64,000 nt of DNA from the NCBI GenBank assembly GCA_030425385.1, contig JAUIAH010000001.1:744001-808000 (forward strand). Direction: 5' to 3'. This DNA comes from Verrucomicrobiia bacterium. Its GTDB lineage: Bacteria > Verrucomicrobiota > Verrucomicrobiia > Verrucomicrobiales > DEV007. The position numbers were made by a program, and so were the translations under genes. Below, one piece after another: positions 28,194 through 37,280 of this stretch. The notes beneath the pieces were generated by a model. It was not told the DNA's origin, did no database searches, and was given only the letters and a program-made list of their open reading frames with translations. The number at the start of each line of letters is the position of its first letter. The first letter of the stretch is position 1.

Positions 28194-30794
28194 ATGAGTG
28201 ATCGCAGAAGACAATACCCCTTTGATGAAATTGAGCCGCGTTGGCAGGCTCATTGGGAGAATCAGAAATCCTTCCGCGTGCTGAATCCAGGGGAGCCGGG
28301 ATTTGATCCTAACAAGCCCAAGTATGTCGTTCTGGACATGTTTCCCTACCCAAGTGGCGATGGCTTGCACGTGGGTCATGTGGAGGGCTATACGGCGACG
28401 GATATCGTGGCGCGCTTCATGCGCATGCGCGGGCATGCGGTCATGCATCCGATGGGCTGGGATGCGTTTGGCTTGCCTGCGGAACAGTATGCGATCAAGA
28501 CGGGACAGCACCCGAGGGTGACGACAGATCGCAACACGGATCGCTTCCGCGAGCAATTGAAACGGCTTGGTTTCTCGTATGATTGGGATCGGGAGATCAA
28601 CACGACGGATCCGGGCTATTTCAAATGGACGCAATGGATCTTCTTGCAGCTCTATCACGCCTACGTGGATGAAGAGACGGGGAAGGCGCGGCCGATCGCC
28701 GAGCTTGAGAATGCGCGCAGGGCATCGCATCCTGACGAAGATGCGGAATCGCGACGGGACTATCTGGATGGTCGGCGCTTAGCTTATGTCGCCGAGGTGC
28801 CGGTGAATTGGTGTCCTGAATTGGGAACGGTGTTAGCCAATGAAGAGGTGAAGGATGGAAAGAGCGAGGTGGGTGGGTTTGATGTGGAGAAACGTCCCAT
28901 GCGGCAGTGGATGCTTCGCATCACGGACTATGCGCAGCGTTTGATTGATGAGTTAGAGGATTTGGATTGGCCAGAGGGCATCAAGACGATGCAGCGCGAA
29001 TGGATCGGTCGGAGCGAGGGAGCGGAAGTGGTCTTTGACTTGGACGGGGTGGAGGAGACGCTCACCGTGTTCACCACGCGGCCGGACACGTTGTATGGAG
29101 CTACCTACATGGTCTTGGCGCCAGAGCATCCCTTCGTTGCGAAACTGACGACGAACGACCAGCGGGACGCGGTGGATGCCTATGTGCGTGCGGTGGCGAA
29201 CAAGTCTGATTTGGAGCGGACGGAGTTGGCGAAAGAGAAGTCAGGCGTGTTTACGGGTAGATATGCGATCAATCCTGTCAATGGTGCCAAGATTCCGGTA
29301 TGGATAGCGGACTACGTGCTCATGACTTACGGCACCGGCGCGATCATGGCGGTGCCTGCGCATGATGAGCGCGATCATGAATTTGCCACCGCGTTTGACC
29401 TGCCTGTGATCGAGGTGGTGAAAGCGCCAGAGGGCGAGGAAGGCGAGGGGTGTTTCGCTGGTCATGGAGTGGCGGTGAATTCAGGATTTCTGGATGGGTT
29501 GTCTACCAAAGAGGCGAAAGAGCGGATGATCACGTGGTTAGAGAGTGAGAGCCGAGGGGAGCGGAAAGTGAACTTCAAGCTACGCGATTGGCTCTTTTCC
29601 CGTCAACGCTACTGGGGGGAGCCCTTTCCCATTATTTGGATAGGCGGCCATCACGAGCCGTTGGATGAGAGTCTCTTGCCGGTGGAGGCACCGGACATGG
29701 ATGATTTCCGTCCCACGGGCACCGCGGATCCGCCGTTGGCGAAAGCGAAAGAGTGGGTGGCCTTCAGCGAGGAGGCGACGCGCGAGACCAACACGATGCC
29801 GCAATGGGCAGGTTCCTGCTGGTACTACCTCCGGTTCGCCGATGCGCGCAATGAAGAGGCCTTTCTCTCGAAGGAGGCCGAGCAGTATTGGTTTGATAAA
29901 GAAGGCCAAACTGGGGCGGTGGACCTCTATGTAGGTGGTGCCGAGCATGCTGTGCTGCATCTGCTTTACGCGCGGTTCTGGCACAAAGTGCTGTTCGATC
30001 TGGGGCACCTGAGCACGCATGAACCCTTCCATCGGCTTGTGAATCAGGGGCTGATCTTGGGCCCGGATAGCCAGAAGATGTCGAAGAGCAGAGGCAACGT
30101 GGTCAATCCCGATGATGTCATCGCCGATTATGGGGCGGATTCGCTTCGTCTCTATGAGATGTTCATGGGTCCCCTAGAACAGGTGAAGCCCTGGAGCGAT
30201 CGCGGTGTGGAGGGGCTTTACCGCTTCCTTGGTCGCGTCTGGCGACTCTTCATGGATCAGAATCAGGAAGGGGAATGGGTCCTGTCATCGAGTCTCGTCG
30301 ATGCGGCTCCCGAGGGCGAGTGCCGTCGTGTGCTTCATGAGACGATCAAGAAAGTGACTGAGGACACAGAGAAACTCGCTTTCAACACGGCCATTGCTCA
30401 GATGATGGTCTTTGTGAAGGTGTTCACTGCTGTGGAGAACCGATCGGTGCCTGCATTGCGTGATTTCCTCCGACTCCTCAGTCCCTATGCTCCACATCTT
30501 GCGGAGGAGCTGAATGCGCAATTGCAGCCCGCCTTTCCTCAGGAAGGACTTGTTTCAGAGCAAGCATGGCCATTGCATGATGAGTCGGCCCTCACGCAGG
30601 CCGCAATCCAAATGGTGGTCCAGGTGAATGGAAAGCTCAGGGATCGAATTGAGGTTGCAGTGGATGCAGACAAGGAAACCGTGATTTCTAAGGCGCGCGA
30701 ATCAAAGGCGAAGGACTTTCTTGAGGGTGAGGTGGTCAAGACGATCGTGGTCCCTCGGAAATTGGTAAATTTCGTGGTGCGCCCTCGGTCATAA
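28194..30794 (+). CDS. leuS: Leucyl-tRNA synthetase
   Basis: An 866-residue class I synthetase. The HIGH-type motif is GLHVGH (in [17 protein letters not shown]), the KMSKS motif is intact ([18 protein letters not shown]), and the CP1 editing domain is present with its [12 protein letters not shown] start and the conserved Asp in [13 protein letters not shown]. The C-terminal anticodon domain and the small C-terminal extension ([14 protein letters not shown]) are complete. It charges tRNA-Leu. The gene starts 15 bp from the divergent rdgB start, so its promoter must overlap or lie inside rdgB. Confidence 0.98.
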   Translation: MSDRRRQYPFDEIEPRWQAHWENQKSFRVLNPGEPGFDPNKPKYVVLDMFPYPSGDGLHVGHVEGYTATDIVARFMRMRGHAVMHPMGWDAFGLPAEQYAIKTGQHPRVTTDRNTDRFREQLKRLGFSYDWDREINTTDPGYFKWTQWIFLQLYHAYVDEETGKARPIAELENARRASHPDEDAESRRDYLDGRRLAYVAEVPVNWCPELGTVLANEEVKDGKSEVGGFDVEKRPMRQWMLRITDYAQRLIDELEDLDWPEGIKTMQREWIGRSEGAEVVFDLDGVEETLTVFTTRPDTLYGATYMVLAPEHPFVAKLTTNDQRDAVDAYVRAVANKSDLERTELAKEKSGVFTGRYAINPVNGAKIPVWIADYVLMTYGTGAIMAVPAHDERDHEFATAFDLPVIEVVKAPEGEEGEGCFAGHGVAVNSGFLDGLSTKEAKERMITWLESESRGERKVNFKLRDWLFSRQRYWGEPFPIIWIGGHHEPLDESLLPVEAPDMDDFRPTGTADPPLAKAKEWVAFSEEATRETNTMPQWAGSCWYYLRFADARNEEAFLSKEAEQYWFDKEGQTGAVDLYVGGAEHAVLHLLYARFWHKVLFDLGHLSTHEPFHRLVNQGLILGPDSQKMSKSRGNVVNPDDVIADYGADSLRLYEMFMGPLEQVKPWSDRGVEGLYRFLGRVWRLFMDQNQEGEWVLSSSLVDAAPEGECRRVLHETIKKVTEDTEKLAFNTAIAQMMVFVKVFTAVENRSVPALRDFLRLLSPYAPHLAEELNAQLQPAFPQEGLVSEQAWPLHDESALTQAAIQMVVQVNGKLRDRIEVAVDADKETVISKARESKAKDFLEGEVVKTIVVPRKLVNFVVRPRS

Positions 30795-30872
30795 CTTGTC
30801 GATCCGCCGGTTGACACCGTTTGGGTCGTGGGCCATCCATACGGCTCAGCGGTTGCTGTAGAATCGTAAAGA

Positions 30873-30901
30873 TTACTTGAGTTTCTTCGAGAAGTTATAA
30901 T
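30873..30901 (+). promoter_or_regulatory. Probable sigma-70 type promoter for tRNA-Gly
   Basis: A perfect TATAAT at 30896-30901 is preceded by TTACTT at 30873-30878 with a 17-bp spacer. Transcription would start near 30908, ten bases before the mature tRNA. The surrounding 30 bases are AT-rich compared with the window. An alternative -35 (TTGAGT at 30877) has too short a spacer. Confidence 0.6.
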
Positions 30902-30917
30902 TTTTATGGACACTACT

Positions 30918-30991
<74 letters not shown>

Positions 30992-31013
30992 TCCATACAC
31001 TCTTCTAGAGGAA

Positions 31014-32096
31014 ATGCTTACCACTACCTTCCGTTCTGCTCTTTTCTCACTCGTCAGTGTGGCGAGTCTCACACACATCCATGCGGATGATCGATGCGCT
31101 GCTGCTCAGCGCACGCTTGAATTTGCCATCAAGGAGCACCCTGAGAACGCTGTCTCAGGGCTGACCGCGGCAATTAAAAGTAATCAAAGTTGTGCTGGGC
31201 CCCTCGTTGAGAGTGCGGTCCGGGCGAGCGAAGCCAGCGATGAATTGGTGGCGAAGTTGGTTGCTGCCGCGGTGCGAGCAGCTCCAGACCGAGCGGTGGT
31301 CATCGCCGAAAGTGCCATTGCCGTCGCTCCATCGGCCTCTGATGAAGTCGCCCAAGTGGTGCAAACCGTCCTTGGAGATTGCAGCTCGATCGCGGAAGAT
31401 GTGGCTAATTCAATTGGGAGAGACAAGGGAAGGCTGTTGGTGGTGCTCGAAGATGCACTCCGGTCACATGGAAATTGCACTTGCGAAATCGTGGGAGCTG
31501 CGGTGAAGGCAGCGGGCGGCAGTTCGACCGTCATCTCCCAAGTTGTCGAGACGGCAATCATCCTCAAGCCGACGCTTGCCGCGGAAATCTCTGAATGCGC
31601 AAGTGCGGCTGCTCCTCGACAGATTGCTGCCGTGCAGAAAGGATTGGATCGCGCCTTGGCGGATGCCAATCGTGGTCAGGGAGCGCTTCCCGCTGCTGTC
31701 GAAGTTGGCGAAGAGGGCGTCAACGAAATTTCAGAAACGCCAGTGCCCAGTCCAGAAGTCAGTGATCGTGCCGCTGCCGCTTCGGCTGAAGAACTCTTTG
31801 CTTATGAATCGCCGGAATCCCAACCCACAGAATCCAGTGGTTACGGGAAGAACGCGGGATATGGGAAAAATTACGGCAAGAACTACGGAAAGACGACCCC
31901 CTACGAGACGCAAGAAGAGCCCGAAGATGATTGGGGTTGGGATTGGATCCATTGGGGTGGCCATGGATTCGGTGCCGGCGGAGTCTACATGATCACTCCA
32001 TCAGGTGGGCTGGTTCCACCAGGTGAGCTCGTTCCCCTCTCACCGAGTAGCCCAATTCCAACTCCCGGTGGGGAATACGGGGTGCCTGAATCTTGA
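31014..32096 (+). CDS. Secreted Ala-rich helical-repeat protein with YGKN tail, unknown
   Basis: A 360-residue protein with a signal peptide (about 1-24, ending HIHAD). Residues 30-215 are Ala-rich helices in repeats of about 30 residues with recurring AAVRAAP, AIAVAP and AAAP turns, like an alpha-solenoid. Paired Cys residues (SNQSCAG, GDCSS, GNCTCE) may form disulfides. Residues about 275-300 hold short YGKN repeats, followed by a Trp/Gly segment (DDWGWDWIHWGGHG) and a Pro/Gly/Ser tail. It opens the exopolysaccharide cluster, overlapping the upstream extension of the next gene. A GAGG ribosome site precedes the ATG. No family is recognised; an extracellular matrix or envelope role is inferred from context only. 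Confidence 0.75.
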   Translation: MLTTTFRSALFSLVSVASLTHIHADDRCAAAQRTLEFAIKEHPENAVSGLTAAIKSNQSCAGPLVESAVRASEASDELVAKLVAAAVRAAPDRAVVIAESAIAVAPSASDEVAQVVQTVLGDCSSIAEDVANSIGRDKGRLLVVLEDALRSHGNCTCEIVGAAVKAAGGSSTVISQVVETAIILKPTLAAEISECASAAAPRQIAAVQKGLDRALADANRGQGALPAAVEVGEEGVNEISETPVPSPEVSDRAAAASAEELFAYESPESQPTESSGYGKNAGYGKNYGKNYGKTTPYETQEEPEDDWGWDWIHWGGHGFGAGGVYMITPSGGLVPPGELVPLSPSSPIPTPGGEYGVPES

Positions 32097-32191
32097 AATT
32101 TAGGAAATTAGGGCTTTATCAATCGGAAAACCTTCTTTACTTGTCGCAGTCTACAACCCAACATTCGCGCAAACACCCGCTTACGATTACT

Positions 32192-33400
32192 ATGAAATTT
32201 AAGAGAGTAGCATCTGCCTTCGCACTGACGCTTGGGCTGATTTCTGGAACGGCTCAGGGCCAAGGTCTGCTCAGCATCGGGCGAAATGCCGATGACTTTG
32301 AGCAAGAGGATATCCCACTGACGTGGACAGTTTCTGGCTATCTGGGCTGGGATAGCAACATCAACTCGATCGACATCGCAGAGGAAGAGTCGCTTTATTT
32401 GCAGGCAGGGATTGGCACGCAATGGAGTGGTGGTTCTCGCACGACGCGCTACACTTTGGGAGCGTCAGCCTCTGTCCTCTACTACTTTGACGACGTCACG
32501 GTGAACGACGATGAGAATGTCTTCTACTCAGCCCGTCTCCAGGGGTCAGTGATCCATCGTGCATCGCGACGGTTGACGCTGTCGGATTCGTTCTACATCA
32601 CCTACGAATACGAGCCGAACCAGCAGATCGGCGCTACCGTTTCTCGCCGAACGGATCAGTATTTCTACCTCTACAACAACGCCGCGCTTTCCTACGCGTG
32701 GACACGTCGTTTCTCCACCGTGGCCAACTGGGCCGTGAGCGGCATTATCTATGACGGGGACGATATCGAGGACCGCTGGACGAACATTCTTGGTCTCCAG
32801 GCCCGTTACCTCTGGACCCGTGCGACCACGCTTGTTGGGGAGTATCGCTTTGCCATCACCGACTACGAAAACGGAGTGGCAGACTACACCTCTCACTACG
32901 TATTGGCAGGTGTTGACCATCAGTTCAGTCGTGTCACCACCGGATCAATCCGTGCTGGTGTGGAGTTCCGCGATTACGACACCTACGGCTCTGAGTCTTT
33001 TCCTTATGTCGAGGCCTCGCTTGTGCAGCAGCTTAATGAAGGTTTCGCTCTGCGTTGGGCTGCTCGCTACGGCTTGGAAGACAGCGAACTGGGTGCCTAT
33101 CAACGTCGTGAGTCCTTCCGCATGGGCGTGACTGCGCAGTATGAGTTCTCCCCGCGCATGGTTGGAACGGCGGGGCTCACCTACGTTCATAGTGAACTCG
33201 AGGATGCTCGTTTCGTTGGCGTTGACGATGGTGATGAGGACTTCTTTGGCATCAATCTTGGACTCTCTTACCTCCTCTACTCGAACGTTCGTATGGAGGG
33301 TGGCTACTCTTTCGGGACGCTTGACTCAAATGTCGATGGAGGTATCGACCGTGACTTCGACCGCCATCGCCTTTGGCTTGGGGTTTCTGCAACCTTCTAA
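32192..33400 (+). CDS. Outer-membrane beta-barrel protein of the exopolysaccharide cluster
   Basis: A 402-residue protein with a signal peptide (about 1-24, ending GTAQGQ). It then has many amphipathic beta strands with alternating Tyr/Trp/Arg: YLGWDSNINS, SLYLQAGIGTQWSGG, TRYTLGASASVLYYF, YSYEY-like and EGGYSFGTLDSN segments. The end RHRLWLGVSATF closes with Phe, as outer-membrane barrels usually do. It resembles the putative beta-barrel porins found beside exosortase/exopolysaccharide loci (GNAT-like EpsL or PEP-CTERM-associated barrels). The ATG at 32192 fits the signal peptide. It is followed by a strong terminator hairpin. Confidence 0.82.
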   Translation: MKFKRVASAFALTLGLISGTAQGQGLLSIGRNADDFEQEDIPLTWTVSGYLGWDSNINSIDIAEEESLYLQAGIGTQWSGGSRTTRYTLGASASVLYYFDDVTVNDDENVFYSARLQGSVIHRASRRLTLSDSFYITYEYEPNQQIGATVSRRTDQYFYLYNNAALSYAWTRRFSTVANWAVSGIIYDGDDIEDRWTNILGLQARYLWTRATTLVGEYRFAITDYENGVADYTSHYVLAGVDHQFSRVTTGSIRAGVEFRDYDTYGSESFPYVEASLVQQLNEGFALRWAARYGLEDSELGAYQRRESFRMGVTAQYEFSPRMVGTAGLTYVHSELEDARFVGVDDGDEDFFGINLGLSYLLYSNVRMEGGYSFGTLDSNVDGGIDRDFDRHRLWLGVSATF

Positions 33401-33425
33401 GGTTGTTTGCTTGATTCTTTGAACG

Positions 33426-33470
33426 CGTTGGCTCCCTTGGTTGTCTAACCTTGGGAGCCAACGACGTTTT
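33426..33470 (+). terminator. Rho-independent terminator or attenuator
   Basis: Arms CGTTGGCTCCC (33426-33436) and GGGAGCCAACG (33453-33463) pair perfectly over 11 bp, with GGTT/AACC pairing possible inside the loop. The right arm is followed by ACGTTTT. The hairpin lies between the outer-membrane barrel gene and the chain-length/kinase gene and would separate or attenuate the two halves of the cluster. Confidence 0.75.
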
Positions 33471-33493
33471 AACACCACGAATTCTCGACACTA

Positions 33494-35674
33494 ATGAATC
33501 AACAGGGCGCTTCATCCGAAGCTAAACTTCACGCGATGGACTACTGGCAGGTCCTTCGTAATCGCTATGGAGTTATCCTCCTAGCCTTCTTCCTCGTCTT
33601 TATGACGGCTGCCGTGATCACTTATATCTTGCCTAAAGAATATCAGGGCAAAGTGACTATGCAGATCAATCGTGAGAGTCACGACATGAAGATCTTCCAC
33701 GCAAATATGCCGACCGGGAGATTCTATGTGCCTCCGACATTTATTGAGACTGAGTTTAAAGTCATCACGAGTAAGCGAACACTCTACCAAGTAGTTGATG
33801 CTCTGAAGTTGGACGAGCGCTGGGGAATGACGCGCCCACAAGCCTACAGTAGATTGTATGCGAGTCTGGAGGCGCGTGAAGAGCGTGGTACTGATTTGAT
33901 CAGTATTGAATATTTCGATACGGATAACCAACTCGCAGCTAATGTGGCCAATGCAGTCGCGGAAGCTTATCGGGATCGGCGGATGAACATTGAGCAGAAG
34001 CGGAGTACAAATGCGCTCGATACTCTGCAGCGTCAGCTGAAGGAGCAGACAGATACTGTCGAGGAGGCGCGCCTCCGGATGCTTGATCTCGCGGAACGTT
34101 ACCGCATCGTCGATCTTAACGCACACACGAGTCGCCCGAACATGACCGGTGACCCGGTCACGGGAGTTGGTACAATCGTGATGTCGAGCATGCAGGACAC
34201 CTATAAAGCCGAGGCAGCGATTGGACAGATTGAGATGCAGATCCAAAGCCTACGGGGCCTTTCGGGGGATCAACTGATTTCAGGGGCAGCGATGCTCGAC
34301 ATTGCTGATCCCACCTTGCAGGCATTGTGGCCCACCTATCAACAGTACCAACTTGAGAAACAAGGGCTCCTTGATTCGGGCCTTGGAAAGAACCACCCAA
34401 AAATTCGTCAAGTGGACGGTCAATTGGAGAAGACCAACACGATGCTTCAAGAAGCCGTTGCTAATGTGAAGAAGAACTTGGCGACCAAATTGGAGATGGC
34501 TAAGAAGGCCATGGAATTGGCCAAAGGCATGGAGGAATCGAAGAAGGACTCTTCCATGGATGAGCGGCGGAAGGTCGCTGAGTATTCGGAGGCGAGTAAG
34601 GAGTACGAGCTTCAGAAGAACATGCTGGCGAATATGCAGGCAAAGTTTGCGACGGAGCAGGTGGACTTGACGATGCCTAAAGTGCCCATCACGATCCATG
34701 AAGACGCTGAAGTGGCGACGCGTCCATCAAAGCCCAATGTCCCGCTTAACTTGATCCTGGGTGCGATTGTGGGACTTGCCTTTGGGATTGGCCTCGCGTT
34801 CTTCCTCGAATATCTGGATACAAGTGTGAAGACACTTGAGGACGTGGAGCGTTACTTACAAGTGCCTGTTCTCGCGGTTATTCCACGAGACGTGGGTGTC
34901 TTGCATAAACAGAGTGGGCTGACTCCTGATGCGGAGGCTTACCGAATTCTGAGGACCAATATTGAGTTCAACCGGAAGAGTGCTGATGCCAACTCAATCA
35001 CGGTGGTGAGCGGTGGAGCTGGTGAAGGTAAGTCGACCACCTTGGTGAACTTGGCTTACATCTGTGCGCAGGGTGGATACAACACTCTGATGATTGACGG
35101 TGACCTTCGTCGTCCCAAGCTGCACACCTTCTTTGACATCAACAACTCGGTCGGATTGACCAATTACCTGACAACTGAGTTGATGTTAGAGGATGTGATC
35201 TTGCAGACGCCTGTGGATAATCTTTATTTCATGCCCTCGGGGATCCTGCCTGCGGACGCCGCTGGAATTCTGAACTCTCGCCGAATGTCCGAGTTGATTG
35301 CGGACGTGAAGAATCGCTTCGACTTGGTTCTCATTGACTCCCCACCCATTCTTGGAGTGAGTGATGCCGCCGTGCTGGCGAGTGAGGTTGATTTGACCAT
35401 GGTGGTCATTCAGCACCGGAAACTGCCGCGTAGCATGCTCCTCCGTGTGAAGCAGTGTGTGGAGAATGTGGGTGGAAACTTGTTAGGGGTTGTCCTGAAC
35501 AACGTCGATGTGCGTAGTGATAGTCAGTATCAGTATTACACGAGCTACTACACGTATTACTCGCCGACGAATACGCAAACGCGCACCACGCGGCGTAAGG
35601 AACGTGAGCCTGAAGCTGCTCCGGCAGCAAACGAGGCTCCAGCGCCGGTGCCTTCTGGTGACGATGAGTATTAG
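33494..35674 (+). CDS. Polysaccharide co-polymerase fused to bacterial tyrosine kinase (Wzc-like)
   Basis: A 726-residue protein. The N-terminus has a Wzz domain with a first membrane helix (about 24-43, VILLAFFLVFMTAAVITYIL), a long periplasmic coiled coil (about 170-400) and a second helix (about 418-440, VPLNLILGAIVGLAFGIGLA). The cytoplasmic BY-kinase has Walker A GGAGEGKST, Walker A' TLMIDGDLRRPK and Walker B VLIDSPPI. The C-terminus ends in a Tyr cluster (YQYYTSYYTYY), the usual autophosphorylation site. It controls chain length and assembly of exopolysaccharide together with the Wza-type export proteins encoded downstream. No polymerase or glycosyltransferases are in the window. Confidence 0.94.
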   Translation: MNQQGASSEAKLHAMDYWQVLRNRYGVILLAFFLVFMTAAVITYILPKEYQGKVTMQINRESHDMKIFHANMPTGRFYVPPTFIETEFKVITSKRTLYQVVDALKLDERWGMTRPQAYSRLYASLEAREERGTDLISIEYFDTDNQLAANVANAVAEAYRDRRMNIEQKRSTNALDTLQRQLKEQTDTVEEARLRMLDLAERYRIVDLNAHTSRPNMTGDPVTGVGTIVMSSMQDTYKAEAAIGQIEMQIQSLRGLSGDQLISGAAMLDIADPTLQALWPTYQQYQLEKQGLLDSGLGKNHPKIRQVDGQLEKTNTMLQEAVANVKKNLATKLEMAKKAMELAKGMEESKKDSSMDERRKVAEYSEASKEYELQKNMLANMQAKFATEQVDLTMPKVPITIHEDAEVATRPSKPNVPLNLILGAIVGLAFGIGLAFFLEYLDTSVKTLEDVERYLQVPVLAVIPRDVGVLHKQSGLTPDAEAYRILRTNIEFNRKSADANSITVVSGGAGEGKSTTLVNLAYICAQGGYNTLMIDGDLRRPKLHTFFDINNSVGLTNYLTTELMLEDVILQTPVDNLYFMPSGILPADAAGILNSRRMSELIADVKNRFDLVLIDSPPILGVSDAAVLASEVDLTMVVIQHRKLPRSMLLRVKQCVENVGGNLLGVVLNNVDVRSDSQYQYYTSYYTYYSPTNTQTRTTRRKEREPEAAPAANEAPAPVPSGDDEY

Positions 35675-35710
35675 AAATTAAGAGTGAACCTTCGACCCCC
35701 GACTACCACG

Positions 35711-36292
35711 ATGATCAAGACTTCCTTATTAGCCCTAGCAATTGTAGCAACGGCGGTATTACCTGCCACCGCTCAACGGACGGAATCGAAACTCAAACCC
35801 ACAGATACCATTTCATTGCGTATTTCAGGAGTGCCTCAAGAGGACGCTGTGGGCATCAGTCAGAACTACCTGATTGCGGATGATGGGAAATTTCCCCTTC
35901 CCTATGTGGGGAGGATTCGTGCTTCAGGCCTCACTCCGTCTGAGTTGGGGATGCGTGTGGAGCAAGCCTATAAGTCTGCCGATATCTTCACGCGCCCAAC
36001 CGTTGTGGTCGTCACGGCCGAGACAGAGGCCGACACCCTTGCGGATGCACAGAAGATGGTGACGATCAATGGAGAGGTCCGCGCACCACAACGTGCGGGA
36101 TATAATAAGGACATGACCTTGTTGGACGCGATTGCGGCCGCCGGTGGCTTCACGGATTGGGCCGATAAGAAGCGGGTTCGTTTGATGCGAGGCAATCGCA
36201 CCACCGAGCACAACGTGACGGAGATTTCTCGTAATCCGCAACTCAATGTGAAGTTGCAGCCGAATGACAAGATCATCGTCATTCACCGGTAA
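35711..36292 (+). CDS. Polysaccharide export protein (Wza-type), first copy
   Basis: A 193-residue protein with a signal peptide (about 1-22, ending ATAQ). A Poly_export domain follows (about 30-115, beginning KLKPTDTISLRISG, with DDGKFPLPYVGRI). Then comes an SLBB-like domain (about 125-193, VTINGEVRAPQRAGYNKDMTLLDA). It is the outer-membrane or periplasmic export component for the polymer. The ATG at 35711 fits the signal peptide and gives the same length as the paralogue that follows; a GTG at 35684 is the alternative. It starts 36 bp after the Wzc-like gene. Confidence 0.9.
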   Translation: MIKTSLLALAIVATAVLPATAQRTESKLKPTDTISLRISGVPQEDAVGISQNYLIADDGKFPLPYVGRIRASGLTPSELGMRVEQAYKSADIFTRPTVVVVTAETEADTLADAQKMVTINGEVRAPQRAGYNKDMTLLDAIAAAGGFTDWADKKRVRLMRGNRTTEHNVTEISRNPQLNVKLQPNDKIIVIHR

Positions 36293-36303
36293 AGGAGATC
36301 GTC

Positions 36304-36885
36304 ATGACAGCCTGGATGATTCCAGTGGTCATCGCAGTAGCGGTGATCACCACACTCCCCTGCGCCCTCGCGGGAGAAGCAACGATACGGCCTTCTGAAA
36401 CGATCACCCTGAGGATATCAGGGGTGCCTGCTGAAGACGGAGCCGATATCAGCCAACAGTATCACGTCGGCGATGATGGGAAATTTCCCCTCCCTCACAT
36501 TGGTCGCATTGTCGCTGCAGGCTTAACCCCATCTGAGTTGGGCCTGCGTGTAGAGCAGCTCTACAGGAAAGCGGAGATCTTCTCCCAACCTACGGTGGTG
36601 GTGCTCACGCCTGAAATCATTGAAGATGGAACGGTCAATGCGCATAAATGGGTGACGGTCACCGGCGAGGTGATGAAGCCTCAGCGTGCGGCGTTCACCG
36701 ATGGGATGACCCTACTCGATGCCTTGGCCTCAGCGGGAGGGCTCACCGATTGGGCCAGTAAGCGCCAGGTGCGCGTCATGCGAGGGGGAAAGACCACCGA
36801 ACATGATCTCACTCAGATCACCAAAGATCCCACCCTCGACATCACGCTACGTTCCAACGACCGCATCATCGTCCCTCATCGTTAA
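36304..36885 (+). CDS. Polysaccharide export protein (Wza-type), second copy
   Basis: A 193-residue paralogue of the preceding protein, aligned throughout: ITLRISGVPAEDG, DDGKFPLPHIGRI, SELGLRVEQLY, WVTVTGEV and LLDALASAGGLTDWASK. It has an N-terminal signal peptide (about 1-22). A good ribosome site (AAAGGAG) precedes the ATG. The pair is a tandem duplication that has diverged; two subunits of a hetero-oligomeric channel are possible. Its stop codon shares TTAA with the stop of the convergent VOC gene. Confidence 0.9.
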   Translation: MTAWMIPVVIAVAVITTLPCALAGEATIRPSETITLRISGVPAEDGADISQQYHVGDDGKFPLPHIGRIVAAGLTPSELGLRVEQLYRKAEIFSQPTVVVLTPEIIEDGTVNAHKWVTVTGEVMKPQRAAFTDGMTLLDALASAGGLTDWASKRQVRVMRGGKTTEHDLTQITKDPTLDITLRSNDRIIVPHR

Positions 36886-37229
36886 CCCCGCTGGCGGGTG
36901 AGCATGAACTGATTGCCCTCGGGGTCCACGCACATGGCGAGATGTGGCGGCTCGCCGTCTTCTTCTTGAGGTTCACGTGAGAGTTCGCCTCCGGCAGCCA
37001 CCACTTCAGCGGCCCCGGCGACCACATCGGCGACTTGGAAGCTCATCCCGGTCCAGGTCTTCTTTCCCTCGCCCCCGGAATGAATGCCGATGATGGCGTT
37101 GCTGAGTCGAAGTTCACAAAGGGCATCGTTCTGCCGCATCACGCTTGCTCCCATGATGTCTTGGTAAAACTGCGAGGCTCGATTCATATCTGCTGCCCAA
37201 ATGATGTATTTCACGCGTTCGACTTCCAT
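36882..37229 (-). CDS. VOC (glyoxalase/bleomycin-resistance fold) protein
   Basis: A 115-residue single-domain VOC protein. Landmarks are VKYIIWAADMNRASQFYQDIMG at the start and the C-terminal AMCVDPEGNQFMLTR, typical of glyoxalase-like metal-dependent enzymes. Reaction and substrate cannot be inferred. It is convergent with the export-protein gene and their stop codons overlap over the palindrome TTAA. Confidence 0.88.
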   Translation of the reverse strand: MEVERVKYIIWAADMNRASQFYQDIMGASVMRQNDALCELRLSNAIIGIHSGGEGKKTWTGMSFQVADVVAGAAEVVAAGGELSREPQEEDGEPPHLAMCVDPEGNQFMLTRQRG

Positions 37230-37280
37230 GGCCTCATGGTGAACGCCGCCACCAGCAAAAGCAATGGCCCATGAATAAAG

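Noticed and set aside
28179-28730. Upstream extension of rdgB by about 180 codons
   Set aside because: The added part is antisense to leuS and resembles nothing; the Ham1 domain starts at the ATG at 28178.
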